A stretch of DNA of 64,000 bases from Rhizobium acidisoli. Its GTDB lineage: Bacteria; Pseudomonadota; Alphaproteobacteria; Rhizobiales; Rhizobiaceae. The notes below the pieces were generated by a model that did not search any database, had not been told where the DNA came from, and saw only the letters and a list, made by a program, of their open reading frames with translations. The stretch spans positions 186,001 through 250,000 of the forward strand of contig NZ_CP034999.1 of the NCBI RefSeq assembly GCF_002531755.2, given 5' to 3'. Positions 41,810 through 50,607 of the stretch are shown in pieces. The position numbers and the translations under genes are program-made. Each line of letters starts with the position of its first letter. Within the stretch, counting starts at the first letter, position 1.

Positions 41810-42240
41810 CACCGATCCTTGCCAAGTTGCGCGGGGGGCAGGGCGGGTACGCTGCCAGGGTCCTTGACCGGGTGCGTCGCCTCCGATGCGCCGGCGATCA
41901 GCCAGACGCCGGCAAGGATCAGGCCGCTGCCGACGATCTGGAGCGCGACGATCGGCTCGCCGAACATCAACCAGCCGCTCGCAATGATCAGGACATAGCT
42001 GATACCCGAGAGCGGAAAGGCCCGGCTGAGGTCGAGTTCGGCCAGAATGGTCATCCAAACGAAGAAGCAGACGACCTCGACGACAAGAGCAGCCAGGATC
42101 CAGTGGGATGCAAGCGCGTCCTGCAGCGAGATCGCCCCCTCGGCACCGTTTAACTGCGTCGCGCCGAGCTTCATAAAAATCTGAAACAGCGTATTAAGAA
42201 CAGGCACGGCAAGCCATGTCAAGCGCATCGATGTCATCAT
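41809..42240 (-). CDS. SMR/EamA-like small membrane carrier 2
   Basis: This 143-aa protein has four hydrophobic helices, with IFMKLGATQLNG near residue 21 and LSRAFPLSGISYVLIIASGW near 71, the second-half pattern of ArnE/ArnF-type and SMR proteins. The soluble tail is proline-rich. Its ATG overlaps the acetyltransferase stop (ATGA), and its TGA overlaps the CFA start. A second SMR-like gene in the same cluster suggests a heterodimer, as in ArnE/ArnF, which flips lipid-linked aminoarabinose. Confidence 0.85.
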   Translation of the reverse strand: MMTSMRLTWLAVPVLNTLFQIFMKLGATQLNGAEGAISLQDALASHWILAALVVEVVCFFVWMTILAELDLSRAFPLSGISYVLIIASGWLMFGEPIVALQIVGSGLILAGVWLIAGASEATHPVKDPGSVPALPPAQLGKDR

Positions 42241-43382
42241 TTCGCCTGCTCCCCGGAAAAAAGCGGGGAGATCAGCCGCAACAGCGCCTGCAGCAGCGGA
42301 TTGCGGTGGCGGAAGAACATTGTGTTGGCCGTCAGTTGGCTGCCGAGCCGCACCTTGTTTTCATAATAGGCCTGGCCGCTCTGGTAGCGGCAAAGGCCGT
42401 GATCGAGGCAATAGCGCAGATTAGTGAACCAGCTGAGGAAATAGAGATTGTGCGGCCGTCCCTGTTCGCCATCCATGCAGAAGAACTTGTCGATCGCGAC
42501 GCCATCATCGTGAACGATAAGATTGGCAGCCAGCAGCTCGTCTTCAACAAAATAGAGGACGCAGAACGAACGGCCGCGCATATGGGTGAGGATTCCATCG
42601 AAATAGGCGGACGTCAGCTCTTCGAACTGCCATTCGCTGCGATTGCGCGTATCGTGGTAGAGCGCCATGATCCGCGCCAGCACGTCACCCACATCCGTTC
42701 TGATCTCGACCCGGACAACGTCGAAGGACTTCATCTTGCGCCGCATGTCCTTGCGTGTGCCCGCAGACAGCCGGGCCATGTATTCGTCGATCGTCCGAAA
42801 ATCGATATCGAGCCAGGCGGATGGCAGGCCGCCGATTGCGGCATAGCGCCGTTCCGAAAACACGGTGCCAAATTCCAGGGCGACCGGCGCGGGAATATCC
42901 TTGATCCCCATCAGCGCGCAGCCTTCCTGAGCCGCAAGACTTTCGAAGGCGTCAAGCAGTTCGCCGAGCAGTGCCTCACGACGTTCCTCCGGCACCTCGG
43001 CATGAAAGCCTATGACGCCGTTTTCGGTGCACGGCGAGCCGAGGCATGCGAGCCGCAGCACCAGGAAGTCTGAAAGGTGTCGTCGCACGCGGCGGATCAG
43101 CCGGCGCGGCAAACCTTCTTCCAGTGTCGTGTCCAGCGGATAGGGGCACAGGAACGCCGGCATGGCGGCGCTGATCCTTCCGTCCTCGACGATCGTAATG
43201 TAGCGCCAATCGAATTCGCCGATGCCGGCGTCTTCGATCGCAAGCAGGCAATCATAATCTTCGACCTGGCCGCGGTGGCAGGCATTCCACGCTTCGCGGC
43301 CGATGGCGCGGATCGTGTCGTAGACCTGTGCGACCGGCTCGCCGTCTTCGGCGGGAAATTGTCTATAAGCGAGCTTCAGCAT
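42237..43382 (-). CDS. GNAT (FemAB/BioF2-like) acyltransferase
   Basis: This 381-aa protein resembles the BioF2-like/FemAB type of double-GNAT acyltransferases. It contains STAGTRKDMRRKMK-like basic residues near 205-215 (SAGTRKDMRRKMKSFD), CVLYFVEDELLAANLIVHDD near 275, and RYQSGQAYYENKVRLGSQ near 340. Enzymes of this class transfer amino-acyl or acyl groups to amines. The ATG at 43382 is preferred to 43394. It overlaps the hydrolase gene upstream and SMR-2 downstream. The substrate is not known; an amine made by the aminotransferase is plausible. Confidence 0.85.
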   Translation of the reverse strand: MLKLAYRQFPAEDGEPVAQVYDTIRAIGREAWNACHRGQVEDYDCLLAIEDAGIGEFDWRYITIVEDGRISAAMPAFLCPYPLDTTLEEGLPRRLIRRVRRHLSDFLVLRLACLGSPCTENGVIGFHAEVPEERREALLGELLDAFESLAAQEGCALMGIKDIPAPVALEFGTVFSERRYAAIGGLPSAWLDIDFRTIDEYMARLSAGTRKDMRRKMKSFDVVRVEIRTDVGDVLARIMALYHDTRNRSEWQFEELTSAYFDGILTHMRGRSFCVLYFVEDELLAANLIVHDDGVAIDKFFCMDGEQGRPHNLYFLSWFTNLRYCLDHGLCRYQSGQAYYENKVRLGSQLTANTMFFRHRNPLLQALLRLISPLFSGEQAK

Positions 43383-44178
43383 GGTCTGCCTCAAAGAAAT
43401 TGGCCGTGAATTCCGCGACCTGTCGATGCTGGCGGTCGAGATGGATCATGTGGTAGCTGTCCTTGATCCACTTGAGCTCATGCGGCCCGCCGATATGCTC
43501 GGAAATGTAGACGGCATGTCTGGGATTGCTCAGATCGTCTTCTTCCGCATGCAGGATCAAAGTCGGTGTTCGGATCTGCGGAAGGTTCCCGCGAAGCGCT
43601 TTGCCCAGCCGGTGCATTTCGACGATGCCGCGGCCGGGGAATTTCTCGAGCATGCCTTCACCCGCCATGCCTTCGACCATGCGCCGCATGCGATCATCCT
43701 TGATGCCGAGCGATTGGTTTTCCCTGAAATTGAGACGGTCGAGAAACGGCACCCGCGACAGCCAGCCGATATGCGGCGACAGCATCGTATAATGTCGCGG
43801 AACGTCCCAGCCGTCATAGTGGAAGCAGGGCGAGTAGATCGCCACCGCCTTGATCAGATCCGGCCGGTGCTTGGCGGCCAGCAATGACAGCTTGCCGCCG
43901 ACGCAGATGCCGGCAGCAAAAACCGCTTGCGTGTGCTCTGCCAGGAATTCGGATCCGCTCACGACGCTTGCCAGCCAGTCTTCCCACTGCGTGCTGCGCA
44001 GCGTCCTGATGTCTTCGCCATGACCGGCCAGCAACGGCGCGTGAACGCTGTAGCCGCGCCGGTTGAGCTGGCGCGCCACGAGCTTCATTTCGGCCGGGGC
44101 GCCCGTCAAGCCGTGGATCAGCAGCACACCTTTGCCATTGGTTCCGGGCAGAAAGAAGCTCAACTGCTCAGACCTCAT
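43363..44178 (-). CDS. Alpha/beta hydrolase with a cysteine nucleophile motif
   Basis: This 271-aa protein has the alpha/beta-hydrolase fold: oxyanion loop VLLIHGLTGAP near residue 18, nucleophile elbow AAGICVGGKLSLL near 91, acid residue in LILHAEEDDLSN near 208, and histidine in DSYHMIHLDRQH near 245. The elbow reads G-I-C-V-G, so cysteine replaces the usual serine, as in dienelactone hydrolases. Carboxylesterase or thioesterase activity on an acyl intermediate is likely. The ATG at 44178 overlaps the desaturase end by 11 bp. Confidence 0.88.
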   Translation of the reverse strand: MRSEQLSFFLPGTNGKGVLLIHGLTGAPAEMKLVARQLNRRGYSVHAPLLAGHGEDIRTLRSTQWEDWLASVVSGSEFLAEHTQAVFAAGICVGGKLSLLAAKHRPDLIKAVAIYSPCFHYDGWDVPRHYTMLSPHIGWLSRVPFLDRLNFRENQSLGIKDDRMRRMVEGMAGEGMLEKFPGRGIVEMHRLGKALRGNLPQIRTPTLILHAEEDDLSNPRHAVYISEHIGGPHELKWIKDSYHMIHLDRQHRQVAEFTANFFEADHAEARL

Positions 44179-45040
44179 GCCGAAGCTCCAACTCGCGGTT
44201 TTCCGGAGCCATGAAGCCCAGGGCATGGCAGGTGCTGATCACATGCGTGCCGGCCTTTTCCTGGTCTTCCCTGATCTGTTCGTGCAGTGCCGCAAGTTTC
44301 GTCCAATGGGTGCGCGGCCGGTAATGATGTTCGGCATGGTAACCATTGCCGAACCAAAGCCAATTGTAGAACGGTTTGTGGCTGCTCACGCCCCAGGCAA
44401 TCGGTTCGTCCGGATCGCCATGCAGGTGTTCGTAGTAGCCGTTGAGCGACGAGAGGCAATTGCCGGCGTAGTAAAACGGCACGAAAAACAGCACGGCCTT
44501 CCAATCGTAGATCAGCGCGATCGCAGCAAGGCCGAGGAATGCAAGCAGTTCGAAACGGCCCCATGCGGCGTCGAAAGGACGGTTCTTGGCGATGGCCTTA
44601 TGAATATCGCCGAGACTGTCGCGGAAGAAGCTCTTCAGCGTGTAGGACCAGACATTCTCCGGCTCGCCGTTCCGGCCATAGCGGTAGATCGACAGGAGAT
44701 CGATCGTGCCGCCGTTTCCGTCCGGCCGGTCGCTGTTGCCGGAGTGATGGCGCATGTGCACCCAGTGGTAATAGGTCTGAGAAAAACCGATCGCAATCGA
44801 CTCCAGCATGCTGAAGCCGTAATTCATCCAGCGCGGCTTGAAATAGGGCGTGTGGATGAAATTGTGCGAGATGCTGTTGATGTTCCAGGATATCGACACG
44901 GCATAGAGGCAACCCAGGATCGCGGAGACCCAGAGCGGCCGGCTTTCGAAGCCGACGATCAGGTAGACGTCAAAGACGAGATGCGCGAAGGAAGCAAGCA
45001 CGGGGGCGGCATCCCATCTGGTATGAGCAAAAATTTTCAT
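44168..45040 (-). CDS. Membrane fatty acid desaturase-family protein
   Basis: This 290-aa membrane protein carries the three histidine clusters of the integral-membrane desaturase/hydroxylase family: HNFIH near residue 60, HMRHH near 96, and HAEHH near 237. Hydrophobic helices lie around 15-35, 40-55 and 165-190. Such enzymes use a di-iron centre to desaturate or hydroxylate acyl chains. The ATG at 45040 overlaps the stop of SMR-1 (ATGA). A frame extending to 45316 covers SMR-1 and is rejected. Confidence 0.92.
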   Translation of the reverse strand: MKIFAHTRWDAAPVLASFAHLVFDVYLIVGFESRPLWVSAILGCLYAVSISWNINSISHNFIHTPYFKPRWMNYGFSMLESIAIGFSQTYYHWVHMRHHSGNSDRPDGNGGTIDLLSIYRYGRNGEPENVWSYTLKSFFRDSLGDIHKAIAKNRPFDAAWGRFELLAFLGLAAIALIYDWKAVLFFVPFYYAGNCLSSLNGYYEHLHGDPDEPIAWGVSSHKPFYNWLWFGNGYHAEHHYRPRTHWTKLAALHEQIREDQEKAGTHVISTCHALGFMAPENRELELRHEV

Positions 45041-45390
45041 AGTCCGGTTGCTCCCACACAGGCCACGCCGGCGGTAATGAGAAACACGCCCGTCGCGTGG
45101 CGAAGGTTGATCTTTTCTTTGAAGACGACCGCGCCGGCGACCACGGTCCCGACGTAGCTGAGCGCCATCAGCGGAAAGGCGGTGGTCAGCGGCACGCGGG
45201 CGAGCACGGCCGCCCAGGCAAGCAGCTCGATCGCCCAGAAGGCGATGCCGAGCCAGGTCAGCGGCTTGGCCAGGGTTGCCAGAACGGCGCTGTCGCTGGC
45301 CGCCTGCTTGAAGCAAACCTCGCGGGCGGTTTCCGCGACCACGCAGAACAGGATCAGGCCGAACGTCGGCAAGGTGAGGCCGCCAGTCAT
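45037..45390 (-). CDS. SMR/EamA-like small membrane carrier 1
   Basis: This 117-aa protein has four hydrophobic helices. EVCFKQAASDSAVLA near residue 23 and PLTTAFPLMALSYVGTVVAG near 67 match the ArnE/ArnF-type SMR pattern (the later ends with FKEKINLRHATGVFLITAGV). It overlaps both the arginase-like gene and the desaturase by 4 bp. Together with SMR-2 it may form an exporter or flippase for the cluster's product. Confidence 0.87.
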   Translation of the reverse strand: MTGGLTLPTFGLILFCVVAETAREVCFKQAASDSAVLATLAKPLTWLGIAFWAIELLAWAAVLARVPLTTAFPLMALSYVGTVVAGAVVFKEKINLRHATGVFLITAGVACVGATGL

Positions 45391-46340
45391 TCCATTGCTT
45401 CCGCCAGGACTTCCAGCAACGCGTGATTTGCGGCGCTGTTGATGTTGCGCACGGCGTCCGCCGCCTGCCGAAGCCGCGGCTGATCGATGAAGATTTCCGC
45501 CTGCTTCAGGAGCCGGGTCGTGAAGCCGCCAGCATAGCTCGGCACCGAATAGTCGCCGATGACATCGGCGCCGATGATGCGATGGCGGCTGCCGATCTCG
45601 CTGATCAGCGCCATCAGATAGGGCAGCCGCATGCGCCCCTGATCCCAGTTGGTCACGGCGTCATCGGCGGCCAGCACGTCCTTGTCGACCGTGACATAAA
45701 CTGCTTCGGTGCCGATACGGCTGAGGATCCGGTCGATGAAATTGTCCTCGCCGATCGCGGAGATGGAATTCCAGTACAGGGCGCGCCCGTCCTGCCGGTA
45801 GCTGGCGCCGCTGCCGTATTCGGCAGAGACACGGCTTGGCGGATGCTCGTAAGGGTAAAGCTCCAGCTTGCCTTCCCTCAGCCAGCGCAGATTGGCTCCC
45901 TTGCGTTCGGGGTTGCGCAGATCGCCGCTGCAGACGCCGACCGTGACGACCTTGTCTATCTTGGGGTTCGACAGGGCGCTGTTGATCCACGAGCCGCAAT
46001 GCATGCCGCCCTCGAAGTTCACCCAGTCCGGGTGATTGTCGAAATGAACGAGGGTGGTCGAAACCGGCCGCCGTTCGAGGGCCGTGTCGAGAAGCAGAGC
46101 GGTCACATGGTGGAAATCGCCCGAGCCCATGAAGGCAAGCTGCGGACCCCTGCCTCGAGAGGGCAGTGACCGGGAGATATCCCGGCCAAGGTCGGAGAGC
46201 ATCTTCTGCTTGCCCCACAATCTGATTGCACTGCCGCCCCGCTTGTCGACATGGTGGTACGCGCCTGCAAGCGTGCAGGCGCGCACGAAATCAGGCTGCA
46301 ACTCCAAAGCATCGTCGAGATGAAGGAGGAGAAGCTGCAC
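45387..46340 (-). CDS. Arginase/ureohydrolase-fold protein
   Basis: This 317-aa protein has metal-binding motifs of the arginase/deacetylase fold: SGDFHHVTALLLD near residue 73, VHFDNHPDWVNFEGGMHCGS near 98, and VYVTVDKDVLAADDAV near 215. The third motif differs from the classical DxDxxDP (the last aspartate-proline pair is lost), so substrate and activity may differ from arginase. It lies 4 bp after the aminotransferase stop. A hydrolytic step releasing urea, an amine or an acyl group is possible. Confidence 0.82.
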   Translation of the reverse strand: MQLLLLHLDDALELQPDFVRACTLAGAYHHVDKRGGSAIRLWGKQKMLSDLGRDISRSLPSRGRGPQLAFMGSGDFHHVTALLLDTALERRPVSTTLVHFDNHPDWVNFEGGMHCGSWINSALSNPKIDKVVTVGVCSGDLRNPERKGANLRWLREGKLELYPYEHPPSRVSAEYGSGASYRQDGRALYWNSISAIGEDNFIDRILSRIGTEAVYVTVDKDVLAADDAVTNWDQGRMRLPYLMALISEIGSRHRIIGADVIGDYSVPSYAGGFTTRLLKQAEIFIDQPRLRQAADAVRNINSAANHALLEVLAEAME

Positions 46341-46344
46341 CGTG

Positions 46345-47766
46345 CTACCTCAGGGCCGCGCGCGTGAAGAGCTGGTCGAGCAGCGTCAGCGCCAGATCGA
46401 TCTCTTTGTGTGAGATCAGCAGGTTCGGCGCCAGGGTGATGACGTTTTTGTGGTAGCCGCCGACATCGAGAACGAGGCCATAGACCTTGTTGCCGACCTC
46501 GAGGTCGCCCTTCATGCCTTCGTCGCAAAGCCAGTCCATCGTCGCCTTGTCGGGCGTGAAACCGTCTTCCTTGCAGATTTCGCATCTCAGGGCCAATCCG
46601 AGCCCGTCGACGTCGCCGACGATCGCATGGCGCTTTTGAAGCTGCTTCAGGCCATCGAGGAAATAGGCGCCCTTGGCCATGATCGCCGCGCCGAAATCCT
46701 CCTCTTCCAGCATCTTCATGGTTTCGAGCGCAACGGCCGTTCCCATCGGATTGCTGGCAAAGGTGGAATGGGTGGAGCCGGGCGGGAAGACGGTCGGGTT
46801 GATCATTTCCTCCCTGGCCCAGACACCCGAGAGCGGGTTAAGCCCATTGGTGATCGCCTTGCCGAAGACGAGAACGTCGGGCGAGACGCCGAAATGCTCG
46901 ATCGACCAGAGTTTTCCGGTCCGGTAGACGCCCATCTGGATCTCATCGACGACAAGCAGGATGCCGTACTGATCCAGGACCTTCTTGAGTTCGGTGAAGA
47001 AGTTCATCGGCGGAATGACGTAGCCGCCGGTGCCCTGGATCGGTTCGATATAGAAGGCCGCATATTCGGCACTGCCGACCTTGGGATCCCAGACGCCGTT
47101 ATATTCGCTTTCAAAGAGGCGAGCGAACTTGCGGACGCAATGCTCTCCGTATTCTTCCTTCGACATGCCCTTCGGGCCGCGGAAGTGATAGGGAAACTCG
47201 ATGAACTGCGCCCGTTCGCCGAAATGGCCGAAGCGGCGGCGATAGCGGTAGCTGGAGGTGATGGCGGAGGCGCCGAGGGTGCGGCCGTGATAGCCGCCTT
47301 CGAAGGCGAACATCAGGCTTTTGCCGCCCGTATAATTGCGCACCAGCTTCAGCGAATCTTCGACCGCCTGCGAGCCGCCGACATTGAAATGAACGCGCCC
47401 TTTGCGGCCGAACTTGCGCTCGGCATCTTGCGCGATCATCGTCGCAAGCTCGACCTTCTCGCGATGCAGATATTGCGAGGCGATTTGCGGCAGCCGGTCG
47501 AGCTGCCGATGGACGGCGGCATTCAGCCTCTCGTTGCGATAGCCGAAATTGACGGCGGAATACCACATCTGCAGATCGAGAAACGGCGTCCCCTTTGCGT
47601 CATAGACGTAGGAGCCTTTGCATTCCTCGAAGAATTTCGGTTCCGCCGCATAGTGGACCGTATCGCCATGCGAGCAATAGGTCTCCTCCAGAAACCGCAA
47701 CTCGGCTTCCGACCTTTCGGTGAGCGCAGTTTTCTCTTTGAAGGTGTCGGCGTTGACAATGTTCAT
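46345..47766 (-). CDS. Class III PLP-dependent aminotransferase
   Basis: This 473-aa protein has the class III fold: GGSQAVEDSLKLVRNYTGGK near residue 130, YIEPIQGTGGYVIPP near 240, VVDEIQMGVYRTGKLW near 273, and the PLP lysine in VFGKAITNGLNPLSG near 300. These enzymes move amino groups between omega-amino substrates and 2-oxo acids. The close SMR, acetyltransferase and arginase-like genes suggest that it makes an amine for a modified lipid or exported metabolite. The substrate cannot be told from sequence. Confidence 0.92.
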   Translation of the reverse strand: MNIVNADTFKEKTALTERSEAELRFLEETYCSHGDTVHYAAEPKFFEECKGSYVYDAKGTPFLDLQMWYSAVNFGYRNERLNAAVHRQLDRLPQIASQYLHREKVELATMIAQDAERKFGRKGRVHFNVGGSQAVEDSLKLVRNYTGGKSLMFAFEGGYHGRTLGASAITSSYRYRRRFGHFGERAQFIEFPYHFRGPKGMSKEEYGEHCVRKFARLFESEYNGVWDPKVGSAEYAAFYIEPIQGTGGYVIPPMNFFTELKKVLDQYGILLVVDEIQMGVYRTGKLWSIEHFGVSPDVLVFGKAITNGLNPLSGVWAREEMINPTVFPPGSTHSTFASNPMGTAVALETMKMLEEEDFGAAIMAKGAYFLDGLKQLQKRHAIVGDVDGLGLALRCEICKEDGFTPDKATMDWLCDEGMKGDLEVGNKVYGLVLDVGGYHKNVITLAPNLLISHKEIDLALTLLDQLFTRAALR

Positions 47767-47785
47767 AGTGAACCTCTCGGTCTGG

Positions 47786-48469
47786 TTATGCGATTGAAGA
47801 TTGGAGCAGTGCGCGGGGGGCCCGCGCGATGCCGGGAAGGACGGCTTGCATCTTGGGGATCAAGTCGGTGAAATCGTCGAAGCCGATGTAGGAAATGCCC
47901 TGGTCGCTGCAGTATTCGGCGAGCTTGCCCTTGGCGAAGACGAGGCCGGCCCGGCCGGAGACGCAGAAATCGCTCCGTCCATCGCCGATGTAGATCTGCC
48001 GTTCGATGCCGCCGATGACCTTGCATTTGCAGACGCCTGAGCCTGCCGAACAACCGGCTGTCGCCGCCGAAGGTGCAAGCGCATAGGTGTCGTGACCCTC
48101 GACGACCAGATGGGTCAGGATATTGGCGATGACGGGCAGATCCCTGATGCCGTTCAGCGCCAGGACATGGCGAATGAAGTAATCGACGCCATCACTGACG
48201 ACGGTGATCGGCAGACCGTTTTCGTAGCAGTAATCACGGAAGGCCACGAAGCCGGGATCGATTGCCACGGTGTCGAGGAGGGCGTCGAGCTCGTGCCGGT
48301 TTGCCCGGATGAGGGCGATCTGGCGGCGCATGCACTCGGCCGAGCCGATCCGACCGTCCTTCCATTCCTGCTCGATGTCTTCCCATTGCGAATCGGCAAA
48401 GCAGGACAGGACAATATCCGTCACATCCTGAACGGAAATCGTGCCGTCAAAATCGGAAAATACTTGCAT
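47786..48469 (-). CDS. MtnX-like HAD-IB phosphatase
   Basis: This 227-aa protein has the HAD motifs: FSDFDGTISVQDVTDIVL at residues 4-21 (nucleophile Asp6), PITVVSDGVDYFIRHVL near 95, and IYIGDGRSDFCVSGRAGLVF near 165. A Cys-rich insert (CSAGSGVCKCKV near 145) precedes the last motif. It resembles MtnX-like/phosphoserine phosphatase-type enzymes. It lies 19 bp upstream of the aminotransferase, so together they could convert a phosphorylated precursor to an amino product. Confidence 0.9.
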   Translation of the reverse strand: MQVFSDFDGTISVQDVTDIVLSCFADSQWEDIEQEWKDGRIGSAECMRRQIALIRANRHELDALLDTVAIDPGFVAFRDYCYENGLPITVVSDGVDYFIRHVLALNGIRDLPVIANILTHLVVEGHDTYALAPSAATAGCSAGSGVCKCKVIGGIERQIYIGDGRSDFCVSGRAGLVFAKGKLAEYCSDQGISYIGFDDFTDLIPKMQAVLPGIARAPRALLQSSIA

Positions 48470-48577
48470 TCAATGGCCCTTCGACTTGATCCGCGGCTGT
48501 GTCTACCGGGAGTCGATGAGGCAAGCCTGAGGGCAAAATGATGCCAAAATGAAAAATGAACGGGCAGCGGCAGCGCC

Positions 48578-49954
48578 TCAGTCTCTGGGCAGGCGCAATT
48601 CGACCTGCAGGCCGTTACCCCAAGGGGGTGTCGAAAGCGCTATCGACACGGAAAGGCGCTCGGCGGTATCCGCGACGATCGCAAGGCCAAGGCCGGCGCC
48701 TTCGGCATGCAGCGTGTCCAGGCGATAGAACCGCTTGAAGACGGCCTCACGGTCCACGGGGGCTATGCCCGGTCCACTATCGCTGATCGATATCAGCCAG
48801 AACTCCCCTTCAGAGGAGAGGATGACCTCAATCATGCCACCGGCAGGCGTATATTTGATCGCATTGTCTAGGAGGTTGCTGACCATCATCTGCAGCAGCG
48901 ATTCATCCGTCCTGATCTCGGCGGATTCCGGCCCTTCCAGCGAGACGTCGAGATTGCGGCTATTGATGATGTTGCCAAAGTCCGCCACGGTCGACGCGAT
49001 CATGTGATACAGCGGAAATGGCATCGGGTTGAGCGGATGGTGGCTGACCCTGGCAAGGCGTAGCAACTGCTCGATGAGATGGATGGCTCTGTTGTTGCTG
49101 GTCACCAGATCCGAGATGATCGCCTTCTGCTCCTGCTGGTCATCGGTGCTTGCCAGCAACTGCAGCAGCAGCTTGACGCTTGCCTGCGGCGTGCGCAGCT
49201 GGTGGGCCGCCAGATCGGAAAAACGCCGCTCAAGGGTGAGTGACCGGCCGAGCTTTTCGAGAAGCTGGTTGATCGACCGGCCGAGAGGCAGGAGGTCCCT
49301 CGGCAGGTCCTCGACCGCAATGGCTGAAAGATCGTCCGGCGAACGGGTGCGGATCTGATGCACAAGCCCGTAGATCGTCCGCAGGCCATTGTTGATCCCG
49401 AGCCAAATCAGACAGCCGATCACCGGCACCAGTACGAGCAGCGGAAAGACCAGGTTCAGAAGGATGTTGGAAACCAGCGTGTATCGTAGGGACGTCTTTT
49501 CACCGACTTCCATGACGATGCCTGAAGCCGGGATCGGCAACGAATAGACCCGCCAGTTCTCGCCCCGGTAAGAAAGGTCGGTGAAGCCCGCCTTCTGGTA
49601 GGGCACGTCGGAGAGAAAGGCCGTGCTGGAATAGAACATGATCTTGCCGTCCACCCAGGCGCGGAACATATGCGCATCGGCATAGTCGTCCGCGTCCTCG
49701 TTAAAAGCGAGTTGATTGTCCATGCTGAAATCGATGTCGTCGATCTGTTGCGGCGTGCGCTCCGGCGAGTGTCGCAACCGGTTGTGCAGCAGTCCCCACA
49801 AGACATTCGCATCGTTGATGAGCTGCGCGTCGTAGATATTGTTGATCTCGCGCGTGGCGCTGTTGAAGGCGAAGGCGCCGATCACCAGGATCGTCACCAC
49901 AACCACAGGGGCGATCCGCAGGAAGAGCTTGCGGGTAAGGGTGGATTTCCTCAT
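48578..49954 (-). CDS. Sensor histidine kinase of the lipid cluster
   Basis: This 458-aa protein has a first membrane helix (residues about 10-30), a periplasmic domain, a second helix near 165-185, a HAMP-like linker, the phospho-acceptor H in DLAAHQLRTPQASVKLLLQ near 245, and ATP-binding motifs DNAIKYTPAGG near 365 and SDSGPGIAPVDREAVFKRFY near 390. The layout is that of QseC/PmrB-type kinases. The start overlaps the response regulator stop by 4 bp. A 108-bp gap separates it from the HAD gene, so co-regulation with the cluster is likely. Confidence 0.93.
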   Translation of the reverse strand: MRKSTLTRKLFLRIAPVVVVTILVIGAFAFNSATREINNIYDAQLINDANVLWGLLHNRLRHSPERTPQQIDDIDFSMDNQLAFNEDADDYADAHMFRAWVDGKIMFYSSTAFLSDVPYQKAGFTDLSYRGENWRVYSLPIPASGIVMEVGEKTSLRYTLVSNILLNLVFPLLVLVPVIGCLIWLGINNGLRTIYGLVHQIRTRSPDDLSAIAVEDLPRDLLPLGRSINQLLEKLGRSLTLERRFSDLAAHQLRTPQASVKLLLQLLASTDDQQEQKAIISDLVTSNNRAIHLIEQLLRLARVSHHPLNPMPFPLYHMIASTVADFGNIINSRNLDVSLEGPESAEIRTDESLLQMMVSNLLDNAIKYTPAGGMIEVILSSEGEFWLISISDSGPGIAPVDREAVFKRFYRLDTLHAEGAGLGLAIVADTAERLSVSIALSTPPWGNGLQVELRLPRD

Positions 49955-50607
49955 CGATCGATCATGTAGCCGATGCCGCGGATCGATTTGATGAATTCGG
50001 TGCCGAGCTTCTTGCGCAGATTGTAGATCGTTACCTCGATGGCATTGCTTTCAACGCTGCTATAGGCATCGTAAAGCGCGTATTCGATATCGTTCTTCGT
50101 CACATAGCGACCGCTGCGCTCCATCAGGAGCTTGAGTAAGTGAAACTCCTTTGCCGTTGTGTGCACTTGTATATTGCCTTTGCGCGCGACCATTGCCGAA
50201 GGATCCATCTCGACATCGCCGCACCGAAGCAGGCTTTCAGTCCGGCCGTCGCGTCGTCGGATGAGCGCGCGCAGGCGGGCAAGCAATTCGTCGAGATCGA
50301 ACGGTTTGACCAGGTAATCGTCCGCTCCCTCGTCGAGACCTTCAACCTTGCGCCGAACATTGTCTAGTGCAGTCAAAAGCAAGATGGGGACAGCGTTGCC
50401 TTTGCGTCTCACGCCTTTAAGAACCTCGATGCCACTAAGCACCGGCAGGTTGATATCGAGGATGACGGCTGCAAAATGCAACTGCTCGGCCGCCTCGAGC
50501 CCCGACTCGCCGTCTCGCATCCAATCGACGCCGTAGGCGTGCTTCTCCAGCGCCCTTTTAAGGGACGAGCCGAGAATACCGTCGTCTTCCACAAGCAGAA
50601 TGCGCAT
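49951..50607 (-). CDS. OmpR-family response regulator of the lipid cluster
   Basis: This 218-aa protein has an N-terminal receiver domain (MRILLVEDDGILG; phospho-acceptor Asp in AAVILDINLPVLSG near residue 51; KPFD near 101) and a C-terminal winged helix (TAKEFHLLKLLMERSGRYVT near 155). The ATG at 50607 is preferred to 50742 because the receiver domain starts there. It overlaps the kinase gene and probably controls the genes downstream. Confidence 0.94.
   Translation of the reverse strand: MRILLVEDDGILGSSLKRALEKHAYGVDWMRDGESGLEAAEQLHFAAVILDINLPVLSGIEVLKGVRRKGNAVPILLLTALDNVRRKVEGLDEGADDYLVKPFDLDELLARLRALIRRRDGRTESLLRCGDVEMDPSAMVARKGNIQVHTTAKEFHLLKLLMERSGRYVTKNDIEYALYDAYSSVESNAIEVTIYNLRKKLGTEFIKSIRGIGYMIDR

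Noticed and set aside
42511..42520. TGAACGATAA inside the acetyltransferase gene as a second copy of the recombinase arm
   Set aside because: Only 10 bases match and there is no inverted partner, so chance is the better explanation.
46450..47871. A 473-aa plus-strand frame
   Set aside because: It is almost exactly antisense to the class III aminotransferase, which carries the PLP lysine and other motifs. High GC content makes long shadow frames common.
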